From Isoetes taiwanensis (taxonomy: Eukaryota > Streptophyta > Lycopodiopsida > Isoetales > Isoetaceae), in NCBI GenBank assembly GCA_021234155.1, contig JAJEKV010000003.1, positions 21,250,386 to 21,314,385 on the forward strand: DNA of 64,000 nt. Reading direction: 5' to 3'. Positions 1 to 9,659 of the stretch are shown piece after piece (position 1 is the first letter of the stretch; every line of letters starts with the position of its first letter). Under the pieces are notes generated by a model, which was not told the DNA's origin, did not search any database, and was given only the letters and a program-made list of their open reading frames with translations. A program made the translations under genes and the position numbers.

Positions 1-10
1 GGAATTATAT

Positions 11-601
11 TTGGGCCAGCAATCACTGACCCGGCTCGGTTCGGCTCCAATCTCCAGTCCGGTTGAACCGGCACCCGAAAGCAAAGTCCGGTGGAGCACC
101 GATCTTGCAACCCCGGAGTACTTGGATCAAGTAATGATGATGGCAGCAGAGAGCGAGGGCAATGATAGATCGGGCTCGGGGCCCTTGCAATCGCACGGAG
201 GCTGGCCCTCTTATCTAATCACTTCAAGAATGCAGTACATGCAATTGATCGAGAGTGAATCTCACATCCGTCAGCTCGAGATTCAAAATGAGGAGCTGCG
301 GTTCTTAGTGGTTAGCCTCTATGCCCGGATGCCCCAACACGAACCACTACCACAAAGCGGTATAACGATGCAATGGAGATGGCTCAACCAATGGAACCAC
401 TACTGCAGGCGCTTATCACGATGCATTGGAGGTTCAACCAATGGAGCAGGAGGAGGAGCAAGAGGTGGAGGTGGAGCAGGCGGGGGAGGTGGAGCTAGAG
501 CCTGGTGTTTTTGCTGGGGTTTTACCTGATCAGTTCACTATGCCCAGCTATAGAAATGGGAGTATCGATAGCCCGGCTACTCGATGGTGGGCTTGAAAAC
601 G
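11..601 (+). pseudogene. Unrecognised coding remnant with coiled coil, frame-shifted
   Basis: An open stretch begins near the window edge without a clear ATG. A short helical segment rich in Glu, Gln and Leu (ESESHIRQLEIQNEEL) looks like a coiled coil. After about position 360 the coding sense seems to pass through two other frames. There a roughly 65-base unit is repeated (YNDAMEMAQPMEPL, then YHDALEVQPMEQ), followed by a Glu-rich tail ending at a TGA near 601. The acidic tail in the third frame reads more naturally than the Gly-rich tail of the first frame. I do not recognise a family; a retroelement capsid or a partial host gene are both possible. The 5' part lies outside the window. Confidence 0.3.
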
Positions 602-730
602 ATAGTCCGGGATTTTGTGCGGTTTATCCGGTTTATCCAGATTATATACAATTGTAAACTTTTTCCAATGAATACAACAAATTTTGTCTACTTCTATATT
701 TCTACAATGTAATACATGTTACATACCTTT

Positions 731-916
731 TTAAGCGGTTTCTTGGCCATGCAACAAATGTTCCAACACTTTCTCCAACCGTATCCCCATCGGGGTGTCG
801 TGAGGAGGTAAAGCTTCATCCATAGCGCAAAGATTAATCATCGTAACTTCGGACATACTTATCCCGGCGGAATTCCATGGCGGTTTCTGATCGGATCGAT
901 GGAGTCGATCTTGCAT
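731..916 (-). CDS. Small hypothetical reading frame, possible first exon
   Basis: A 61-residue frame starts with an ATG at 914-916 and reads toward the window edge. It is mildly acidic with no motif I recognise. It points away from the RGG-rich exon at 1420, so the two would share a roughly 500-base upstream region. The same head-to-head arrangement is seen at the right end of the window. It may be only the first exon of a longer gene, or chance. Confidence 0.25.
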   Translation of the reverse strand: MQDRLHRSDQKPPWNSAGISMSEVTMINLCAMDEALPPHDTPMGIRLEKVLEHLLHGQETA

Positions 917-1184
917 AATCCTACTTTCCTTTTACGGTTTTGTAGTTAACATGAAACATTCATCTTTGACACTGCAGAAAATTGCTATTCAGACACCTAC
1001 TATTGGAAATTAATGTTCAAGCTATTGGAATGAGATGAGTACCAGAATTCTGTAGCCATTCTTGAGAAGCTGATTTGAGTCTCTGAAGCTGATTTGAGAA
1101 GTTGAAGGCGCTATGGAAACTCTGGCGGCGGGGAAAAATTGAATTAGAAGAAAGATTAGGTTAACTACGTTTAGGCGGGATAAA

Positions 1185-1194
1185 TTTGGCGGGA
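1185..1194 (+). promoter_or_regulatory. E2F-like site between divergent frames
   Basis: TTTGGCGGGA matches the E2F consensus and lies in the AT-rich spacer between two head-to-head reading frames. A similar GGCGGGAT occurs just upstream, at about 1174. This is a sequence match only. Confidence 0.2.
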
Positions 1195-1419
1195 TACTTT
1201 TTGGGTAGATTGGTTTTTAAAAACTTAATGAAAGAAGTCGGCGGACGGGTCTTCGTCATTATTATTTGTATGTGTCAAGAATATTTCGAAACTGCATTTT
1301 GTGTTTTCTTGAAATTCAAATTTCTCTATTTCTCGTACAGGTAGAAAAAGCTATTTCTTCGAGCAGCTCGAGCGCGTATCCGAGCGACCTTCCGACTCTG
1401 TTACTAGGCGACTCCAGAG

Positions 1420-1524
1420 ATGTCTTCTAAAGCGAATTGAGGTCGAGGCGGACGGGGCAGAGGAAGCGGTGGAAGAGGAATCTCTAAACCCGGCTCTTCT
1501 CAAGTTTCAGAGGACGTTGATCAG
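1420..1524 (+). pseudogene. RGG-rich first exon of the ParB-like locus, copy 1
   Basis: An ATG at 1420 opens MSSKAN, then an in-frame TGA at 1438 interrupts, and the frame continues as a Gly/Arg-rich stretch (GRGGRGRGSGGRG) followed by Ser-rich residues and SEDVDQ. RGG boxes usually bind RNA. The early stop suggests a broken gene, a sequence error, or a start further downstream. It lies just upstream of the palindrome-rich block at 1525-2123 and the large exon at 2646. Assignment to the same gene is an inference from order and strand. Confidence 0.3.
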
Positions 1525-2123
1525 GGAATAAATTACTAATCGCATATTTCTTATTAGCCAGAATGACTTTAGCTAAACTTGCTCGATATTAATCCCAAAA
1601 CTTTCTGTGGTTTAGCTAAACTCTACACATTTTTCCTCTCATACTTTCTAGCATTTAGCTAAACTAACCCAAACATCATCCCAAAAATTTCTATGGTGTG
1701 GCCAACAGAAAATATTAAATCAAATTACTATACTTTTTTTCAATATATTCCACTTATTTTAGTCATTTTCTTTGTGAAAACATTCTAAAATAATGCAAAC
1801 TAGCAAAGTCTAGGACTCAAATTAATTAATAATGCTAAAAACTAAACTACTAATCATATATTTCATATAAACTAGAATGAGTTAGCTAAACTAGCCCGAA
1901 ATTCATTCTGAAAGTTTCTATGGTTTAGCTAAACGGTATAAAATTTCGCTCACTTATTTTCTAGCGTTTGGCTAAAGAGCTTCAGGATTGGTGTAGTCCC
2001 GAAAAAAGTTCAGCTAAAATTATAATTTTTTTCCCAATATTTTCCATTTACTTTAGCCAATTTTTTTTGAAAATGTGCTAAAAAATCGCCAAACAGCTAA
2101 GTTTAGCCCTTAAATTATTCCAT
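1525..2123. mobile_element. 599-bp insertion-like block with TTTAGCTAAA palindromes
   Basis: The block is bounded by a perfect 12-base direct repeat GACGTTGATCAG (1513-1524 and 2124-2135), as a target duplication would be. Inside are two diverged tandem copies of a roughly 300-base unit (about 1525-1830 and 1845-2115). Each has several copies of the palindrome TTTAGCTAAA or close variants (near 1571, 1610, 1655, 1870, 1925). No coding capacity is seen. It is either a non-autonomous insertion or an expanded intronic repeat. Confidence 0.4.
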
Positions 2124-2456
2124 GACGTTGATCAGAATACACAGAATACATAGAACCCTATTCAAGGTATTTAATTTGCCACAGAATACACACTGTGTGG
2201 AGAGTATTATGCTTGCATGAATTTGAGATATTTCCTTGCCTTCAGTTAATATGCTTTGCATGAATTTTAAGTATTACCATCAGTTAATGCTCTGATTGTC
2301 CGTTCTGTAGAACATAATTTTGCTCTGTTTTATATATAGAATATAGCGGTGTTAGACAGTTGGAGATAGCAATGTTCAATGAGGTTAAATAGTGTGAAAT
2401 ATGGATTCATGAAGGGTATATAGCTTAAAATGTGGATGCAAAATAATTTAGTTTCA

Positions 2457-2645
2457 AATTCACGCATAGCATGGTCAATAATAGGAGCTACCAACACGCC
2501 AAGCGTGATTTGTACTAATTTAGGTTTAAAATGCGCCAAAGCGTGATCTCTTGTTACGAAAAGTACTCTAAAAGTGCTCATCTTCTTTTTGCGATGCTCA
2601 AGAGGAAGAAAACCCCTAATAATTAGGGTTCTAATCACGCCAAGA
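2457..2645. repeat. Sparse CACGC/GCGTG palindromes before the ParB-like exon
   Basis: At least three variants of the motif occur here: ACACGCCAAGCGTGATTT near 2490, TGCGCCAAAGCGTGATCT near 2533, and a half site ATCACGCCAAG just before the coding stretch at about 2646. The same motif fills the next two introns of the locus, so this stretch probably belongs to the preceding intron. Confidence 0.4.
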
Positions 2646-3736
2646 AAGCAAGGGCGGGCGACCCGGATGCATTACCATATGATCTCACCTTAGATGATGA
2701 AGGGGCGATTCTTATAGCAACCACCCGACCGACCACCTAAGAGGAAATGGACAAAGGGTGCCGAGTGAATACGTTGACCTTGCCAAGACAAATGGCAAGC
2801 TCGACTTAACTCTCTTTCGAGGAAAAAGGAAGCGGAACAAGATGGCCAAACAAGGGATCCTAATCTCTTGTGAGGAAGAGGATGACACCAAGCGCAAATT
2901 GCTCTTGGAGATTACCGTAGCGAAGAAAGAAAGATCTGCTCGGACTTACTCCTTTGTAGAGCTACTGCATACAAGGATACGTTCATGAAGACAGATGTGA
3001 ACGGTGAGACATGTTTTAAGTATGGTTGGCCAACCAATGTAGCAGTTACGCCAATATCTATTTGCCAAGGGGTTACAGCTGTGCGTAGAGGCATGTTCAC
3101 TAAACCGATACCAAGTCACTATTTGCAGCAAGCTAGGGAATTAGCTGACTTGAAAGCTTCTAAGAGGGTCCTAGATCTAGGGAAGGATGTTCAACCTGCA
3201 GTTGTCGAAGGCATAGAGACTTCTGTTTTTGAGAATGAACAGGACAGAGTGGCGCAGCTAGAGGCCATGAACAAGCTGAATAAATACTCTGACCATTATC
3301 CATTGGGTCTTAAGGAAACTTTTGCGATCTATGTGAAGTCCCTCATCCGTTCACCAAGCTCCATTTATGTTAGCAGAAGATATGATCCAGCACATGCCAT
3401 GGAGATTGTTCAGAGCATGATTAGTAATCCAGGTCAAATGCCTATGCCAGCGGATGTGCTACCTTGGGATATGATCTCGAATAAGCTTGCTGTGTGGACG
3501 AACTTCCAGGAGATATTGTTAAATGAAAATATTAAATTCGTCGTCATCGACGGCAGCGATTCTGTTGAGGCAATGAAGGCCCTCATCGGCGGCGAGAACA
3601 AACAGGCCAAAACGCAGCGTTCTACAATCACTATGCGTATAGGAGGTGTGTATCTTGGATGCCAATACTTCACCGCAGATTTGGTCGAGATTAGTGCAAC
3701 TTTGAATGAAATGGGGAAGACATTTCTATACAAAAG
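2646..3736 (+). CDS. ParB-like domain exon, copy 1 (one internal frameshift)
   Basis: Coding similarity to the right-edge gene at 62761-63833 runs throughout. The shared landmarks, in order, are LISCEE-DD, KYGWP, QGVTAVRR/EGVSAVRR, LIRSP, DPAHAM/DPKHAM, DVLPWD, and VVIDGSDSVEAMKALI against IVIDGQHSVEAAKALI. The last motif resembles the DGxHR-x-A signature of ParB/sulfiredoxin-fold proteins, but the key Gln-His is replaced by Ser-Asp here. The stretch needs one frame change near 2985. It ends at a splice donor AAAAG|GTAACT at 3736, in the same phase as the paralogue. Function is unknown; ParB-like is a motif-level resemblance only. Loss of the core motif suggests this copy is inactive or diverged. 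Confidence 0.5.
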
Positions 3737-3770
3737 GTAACTAACTGCATTAGGATGTTAGCATTTTAAT

Positions 3771-4112
3771 ATTCACGCCAGTCGTGCTTTCAATTCAATT
3801 GAATTCACGCGCAGCCTAGTTTCATAAATTGAATTCACGCCAGGCGTGTTTTCAAATCAAACCAATTCACGCCAGATGTGTTTTCAAATCAATCGAATTC
3901 ACGCCAGGCGTGTTTTCAAATCAACCTGGTTTCATAAATTGTATTCACGCCAGGCGTGTTTTCAAATCAAACCAATTCACGCCAGGCGTGTTTTCAAATC
4001 AATCGAATTCACTCCAGGCGTGTCCGTGAATTGCATTAGTAACTTTATTCATTTCACGCCAGGCGTGATTTTTCTCTTGATCAATTCTATTCAAATCGCG
4101 CCCGGCGTGTTT
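3771..4112. repeat. Intronic array of the palindrome CACGCC-A-GGCGTG
   Basis: About ten copies of TTCACGCCAGGCGTG and variants, spaced mostly 28-55 bases apart, fill the intron 3737-4151. Linkers such as TTTTCAAATCAA repeat with them. Each core is a 6+1+6 hyphenated palindrome. The intron ends at TACTATTGCAG|T. Joining the donor at 3736 to 4152 rebuilds a Ser codon and keeps a frame open (SPYVEQLRHLRRQRW). The array lies entirely inside the intron. Confidence 0.75.
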
Positions 4113-4151
4113 CTATTCTATGATACTGATTCAATGTCTGTACTATTGCAG

Positions 4152-6170
4152 TCCATACGTTGAACAACTGCGCCACTTGCGCCGTCAACGATGGGTGGAA
4201 TATGGCTGCCCATTGTCCACCGAGCAGGCGCGGTTCAAAGTCCGAGGCATTCAAAGCTGCTTTGGAGCGGACTCTGTCGCGGAACAATTATCTGAGAGAA
4301 GAAGAAGGCGCAAGAAAATCAAAAGAAAAAGGTGGTGATGACATTGCAGATCCTTCCTCAAAGCTCATCTAGCGTGTCGGGACCAACGGACTTCGTATAA
4401 GATTGTGTTTTGTAAGGAGGCGGTATGGCTCAAGTGGAATGAATTCGGGACGCTTATGCACAAGGGAAGCTGCCGGATACTATGGGTAGGGTATGATGTA
4501 AGCATCTTTGACTTGAATGTGACAGAGATGAGAAAGACTTCGGGGGCTAGACCCATTATTTGAGACCATTTGGGTTTTAGACCGGTGCTTAAAGAAGGAA
4601 GTCTTATACAAGAAGGGTGCTTTCACCAAGGATAGGATGTCCTTCGTTGAGTCTTTGCAGACCATGTAAAGGATATGCGATACAATGAAGTCATTTGTAG
4701 GAGCTGAGTTACAAAGGCTATCGGGGGATGTGGCATTATCGAAATTGGATTCTTTGGACAAATACAAGGTCGAGAATGATGACATCAAGAAGTTTATATA
4801 TTCGGTCAAAGGGCGTCCTAAAAGAATTGGAAGGCTAAAAATACAAAACATAAGGAGACTCTACCCCTAAGGTCTTGGCCGAGTTGAGAAGAAAAGTGGC
4901 CCTTGTGAAGAAGATTCTTTGGAGAAGACGACGCGGCCCGAAGGTCTCCATTGGGTACAAAGGTCTCTTGCCGAATCAACCGGCCTTAAAAATATATCAC
5001 TCTTTGTGTTGGACGCCAGGGGTGGGAGAGGAGATATGGGCATGAACGGAAAGGACTCTGGCCCGGCTTCTTTACCGGTGTATAGGATTGACAACCGAGA
5101 GGTCCTTCACTATTGTCATCGTTTGTCCTTTGGTGAGTCACATCTGCATGCACTATCCGGTTGCTCATGATCCGGAGTGCCTCAAAGTTATTAGGGAGGG
5201 ATGCCTAATATATGATGTTAAGGATAATGAGTCTGCGAAGCAAAGACGGAAGATGGCACATGTGATCTTCATTATGATAGCCATGCTATCGGGGCAGCCG
5301 AATATGATATTGCTAAGGCCAAAGGGTGACAATAGCGGTGCATGGGAATGTTTTCTTCTAGATGATCGGACTTAAGAATTATATTCTTTCATACGGATCG
5401 AGGATCGGTCGAAACAGGATGAGTCGAAGAGGATGAGGATCGGACCCCCTCCTAAGTGGGGAAATCAAGGCACGAGCTACAAACTAAGGAGAAGGGCCCC
5501 TTAAATAAAAATGGATTTCCCCGTCTATGGCTGCTTACCTCGTCGAGGCATTTGCTCCAATTGATACAACCCGCTTGGAGCTTCATGTTGGAGGTTATAT
5601 TGCGAGAGGCTTATGGGTGCAAGAAGATGTCCTCGCTTTGTGAGTGATGAGCAGGCCAAAAACTTTCTTGAACCATTCCTCATGCATGTGCTTGCCAAGT
5701 CTCCTAAACGCCCTTATGGCAACTTTGAAATCATCAGCAATCAAAAGTCTCGTAGACTTGTCCAATTCGAAAGTGGACGTTTACGGAGAGGGAACTAGTA
5801 ATGTCTGGACCGATAAGGAAAGCGGTAATGAACAAATAGGCTGCTAAACCGGCTGCTCAAAGAAATCGCGGATGATGGCGAACTTAGGGAATATTTTTGC
5901 CCACATTGCGGGTGATGCAAGCAACAATAGAGTAGATTCACAAAAGTTAACAATGAACTAATTGACAGGGGAAAAAAAATGAAGGCAACGAAGGCGGCTC
6001 TAGTGATTCACAAGTTTGCCAAATCAATAGTAAAATAATGTCGGTTTGTGAAGGACTTGAAATGGAACTAATAGAAAATAACAATTCTAACAAATGTAAG
6101 AAGAGCGAAGATTAAGGGTGGCGAAGGGGAGAATGACGCCGATGATGGGCAAATAAACCGAAGATGATAG
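4152..6170 (+). pseudogene. Large exon of the ParB-like locus, many frame breaks
   Basis: Coding-like sequence runs for about 2 kb but changes frame repeatedly. The readable pieces are SPYVEQLRHLRR at the start; CRDQRTSYKIVFCKEAVW near 4375-4560; KSFVGAELQRLSGDVAL to about 4870; LDARGGRGDMGMNG near 5010; HDPECLKVIREGCLIYDV near 5165-5375; RCPRFVSDEQAKNFLEPF near 5615-5800; and NRLLKEIADDGELREYF near 5850. No family is recognised. The neighbouring exons at 2646-3736 and 6382-7018 are nearly clean, so the dense breaks here are odd: real decay or poor consensus. A donor-like AG|GTATGG near 6170 closes the exon. Confidence 0.4.
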
Positions 6171-6186
6171 GTATGGCCTCGCTTAC

Positions 6187-6325
6187 TAAATCGCGCCGCG
6201 CGTGATTTGATTTGTATTACCTTTGAATTAAATCGCGCCAAGCGTGCTTTGATTATTTTTCGTTGTCAAACTAAATCACGCCGAGCGCGATTTGGTTATG
6301 ACTATTTCGAACCATGCTTGGCGCG
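6187..6325. repeat. Palindrome cluster in the intron before the HAD exon
   Basis: Four variants occur in about 140 bases: AATCGCGCCGCGCGTGATTT, AAATCGCGCCAAGCGTGC, AAATCACGCCGAGCGCGATT and CATGCTTGGCGCG. They are the same family as the array at 3771-4112 but with CG for CA in some arms, so some stems need a G-U pair. The intron ends at TGATGTTTCAG|C (6381). Confidence 0.6.
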
Positions 6326-6381
6326 TTTGTATTGTTTGTGTTATCGTATCTTGCTGACCGGATACATGTTTGATGTTTCAG

Positions 6382-7018
6382 CTTCCATTGCGTTTCTAAG
6401 AAGGTTGTGGTGTTCGACCTAAACGGAGTCCTTTGCAAGACTTTTCTGAAAAATAAAGTGGCTAGAGAACAGTTTCATCAGACACCAGTAGAATCAAACA
6501 CCAAGTGGATCTATCCGCGGCCGCACTTGAAGGAGATGCTAGATGAGGCATTCAGGTTATTTCGAGTTGGTATTTGGTCATCCATGGAACTAAGGAACAT
6601 CAAGGATACTTTGGAGGCACTGGGGGAAATGCGTAGACATTGGTTGACCTTTTGGGATCAGAACAAATGTGTGAAGTTCACTAATCCCAAGGATCCAATA
6701 GGCAAGCCTATCTTCATCAAACACTTGAGTAACATGATGGACGAACTTGGTATCGAGAATAAGGATGATATAATCATAGTGGATGATGATGCTCTCAAAT
6801 GCTTCTACAATCAAACACAGGCCCTGAATCCACCATCTTACGATCCAAAAAACTTTGCGACAGATGATTTTCTACTGAAGTTTGTGTCTATTATGCATAA
6901 TTTGGCTATGGGGATGACGGTGGGTGAAGTGTTAGATTCGTACCCAGAACTGGATAGAACGGCTGACATGGAACCACACCTTGTTAAACACGTGGAAAAA
7001 CATGGATTGCTCCCTTAA
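6382..7018 (+). CDS. FCP1/NIF-type HAD domain, last exon
   Basis: The exon starts after an acceptor at 6381, opens with FHCVSKKVVVFDLNGVLC and runs without interruption to a TAA at 7016-7018, about 210 residues. FDLNGVL occupies the place of the DxDGTL catalytic motif of HAD phosphatases. WSSMELRNI fits motif II and IIIVDDDALKCF the acidic motif IV. PRPHLKEML matches the RPxLxxFL segment of the FCP1/small CTD phosphatase family. The second catalytic Asp is Asn, so phosphatase activity is doubtful; from memory, DLNG variants are common in a plant branch of this family. It could be a separate gene whose first exons I cannot see, but it shares strand and intron-repeat type with the ParB-like exons. 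Confidence 0.65.
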
Positions 7019-7354
7019 TGTTTTATTGGAATATATGATATTTTTGTATGATATTTGTGCCATGTATCGATAATTTCGAGTCTGGAATTGCCTCGCAAAT
7101 AATGCAATCTGTTATTATCAAACCTAATATTATCATCTATCGAGCAAGCAATTTTGGTCTCATCTATGTTAGCAACTTGCTCTTCATTTTTGCATATTTC
7201 AATTCGCATATGAAAAGTCACACGTGAATCGCAACCTTATGTTATTTTTGAAGTCCAAAAAAAAAGATTAAAAAAAAACAAAAACCCCCTAGAAGACAAT
7301 AGCAGGTTGGCGTGATTTTGGAGTTGACATAATCCCAATTTAATTGGATGATGG

Positions 7355-8627
7355 TTACTTCAATTTGAACTCATTCCACATCAACAATCTTGTCTCATTA
7401 TACCATGCAGATACTGTGAGCACACCCACTGCTTGCCATCGACGCTGCGTCAATGGATGGATGGAAGAGACCAGGGGACATTCCGCCTGGCCGTCACCCA
7501 AAGGGATCCACCAGCAACTGGCTGTAGGATTTGTATGGGCCATTGGATAGAACTGAAACAAAGTGCGCACAGTCTCCCAAGCAGCTAGCAACCCCTTGAA
7601 GAATGGAGATGCATTAGGATATGGAGAAAGTGGATAGAATAATGCCCATGGGAGGAGTGGCTTAATGGATGGCGAGCCAAAGGAAATGCACATTTGTAAA
7701 GACTGGTGAATGAGACACAGACCTAGATAATTATTATTACTATTTAGAATCCGCCATATGAACTTAGAAATCAGCACCTTGCTCTGGAGAAGAAAGTGAA
7801 TCATCCCCAGCCCTCCACAAAGTTTAGGCATAATGCACTTCGCCCAACTAATTTTAACATCAGCTCCTTCTTCAGTGCCATCCCAGGTAAAGTTTCTGAA
7901 AGTAAGAACAATGAGCTGCATCTTTGTCTGCGGTGCCAGCAATATGGATGCCATATAGACATGTGTACCACTCAGAACTGACTTTGCCACAGTTACGCGG
8001 CCAGCCATGGATAACTTAGCCGTGGACCACCAGAACAAATGCCTTTCCAACCCCTTAATAATAACATCCCATGCATCTCCAGATGAGAGGTGTATACCAA
8101 CTGGAATGCCCAGAAGCCTAGTTAACCTTTCATGGAAATGCAACCACAGAAGATGGCACTGGAGAGTCTAGGGCCCGCAAGGCAGTACACTTTTGCCATC
8201 CCACAAAAATACCAGAAGCCAAAGAGAAACTGTCCAACAAGGAAAGGGCGGTCTGAAAATTCTGCTCATCATCCGTTAAGAACAAGAAAGTGTCATCTGC
8301 GTACTGATTACAAATCTCTTGTGAATCATTATTCATGGGAAGACCATGCAATTCCTAAACTGCAAGAGAGAATACCTGAGAAAGAATCTCTGCCACAATT
8401 GTAAAAAGCAACGGTGCCAAAGGACAGCCCTGGCGAATGCCACGTCCCACCTGAAAAAATGTCGATGGTTCTTCTTGAAAAAGAACTGAAGAATGAGCAG
8501 AATAATGAAGTTTCATAATGTCTGTTGTGAACTGGGCACCAAAACCAAGACGTAAGAGGCACTGCTCGATGGGAATTCCAACTTTTGTACTAGTACATGT
8601 GAGACTGTACATAGAAGGACACAACAT
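7355..8627 (-). mobile_element. L1-type LINE fragment, reverse-transcriptase region
   Basis: Reading leftward, three overlapping frames hold RT landmarks. GIRQGCPLAPLLFTIVAEIL is at 8355-8450 and QYADDTFLFL (catalytic YADD) near 8300. A post-RT segment with AKLSMAGRVTVAKSVLSGTHVY and KLCGGLGMI runs to 7355. At least one frameshift separates the RT core from the tail. The endonuclease, the 5' end and the 3' poly(A) are missing, so this is an internal relic. It resembles the LINE at 38-44 kb in the same segments (SLAGRTVIANSVLASSHVY there) but is clearly diverged. Confidence 0.8.
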
Positions 8628-8639
8628 TATTGTTCAAGT

Positions 8640-9344
8640 GCGTGGGGAAAAATTTCAAGAGCTATAGTAGTTTAGCTGAGAATTGCTTATCTTTATGTCA
8701 GATGTGGTCAGAATGACAACTATTAATGGTATGATTGCAAGACTTTCTCAACGTGAATCTTGGATTCTCCAAAATACGTGGATTAAAGTGATGACAGAGA
8801 GAGGAGCATGGACCATGGAAACTGGAGATGAAGTCGCAAGTGGCTTGATTTGCAAAATGCATCAAAATCATGTTAGTATTAGCTAATGAAAATGTAAATA
8901 GTAGGATTGTGAATGATTATTAATAGTGGAGCCTGCTGGAGTTTTTCTGTAACACTAATTATGAATGCTAATAGGTCACGACCTACAAATTTGAAAACAG
9001 TTTTTCAATTTGCTTATTTACTCCTTTTAAAGGAAAGAGACGCACATCCTGTCTTTTGCGCTAATGCTTATTTTGAATTCTAGACTGTGCAAGTAACCTT
9101 TGGAGGTCGTTCGGTTGAAATGAATCATTGAACGGATGGAAGATGCTCTTGTCACCATTTTTGAACGTCAAAGTTGTTCTGGATCTATGATTCGAGTTGT
9201 GGGACATAAGATATGGAATTTGTTTTGATGTAATCTTTTGGTTCAGAGAAAAATATGAATGCATTATACTGTTCTTTTAAAGGTCTTCATAATCAAAATG
9301 TCTATCTAAAGTAAAACCATTTTGTGTTCTAAAATAATTTTTGC
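8640..9344. other. No feature recognised
   Basis: AT-rich DNA with scattered stops. A 67-codon frame at 8683-8886 has no recognisable motif, and I do not count it as a gene. Confidence 0.3.
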
Positions 9345-9653
9345 AATCGTTTGATTGAGAAGCATGCCAAGGCTGCAAATGAATACATGTACGAAGCAAA
9401 CAGCTATCCCTTGCCAATTGATGGTATGAAGGAAGTCACAGAAGGTTTCTTTAAGTGCATTTTGGGACTGAGCCATCTGTGCACAGTTTTTGCAGAAATT
9501 AATGAGGCATATCTTTAATAATCCCTTACAAACCAAGGCTACAGGTAAGGCAGCTTATATGGACATGTTTATCAAATATGATAAGAGAATCAGAGAGCAG
9601 CTTTCACATATACAAAAATATGTTAATGGGGAAAGAGAACAGGTCACCTGAGG
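9345..9653 (+). pseudogene. Unrecognised coding remnant in two frames
   Basis: From 9345 a charged frame reads NRLIEKHAKAANEYMYEA and so on to a TAA at 9516. One base over, the sense continues as NNPLQTKATGKAAYMDMF and then KYDKRIREQLSHIQKYV to a TGA near 9652. Composition and lack of stops look like protein, but I know no family. It is probably one exon or a decayed element with a single frameshift. Confidence 0.3.
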
Positions 9654-9659
9654 TTTTGA

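Noticed and set aside
3771..4112. CRISPR-like regular repeats
   Set aside because: Units are short palindromes with similar, not unique, spacers; no cas genes; the context is a spliced plant gene.
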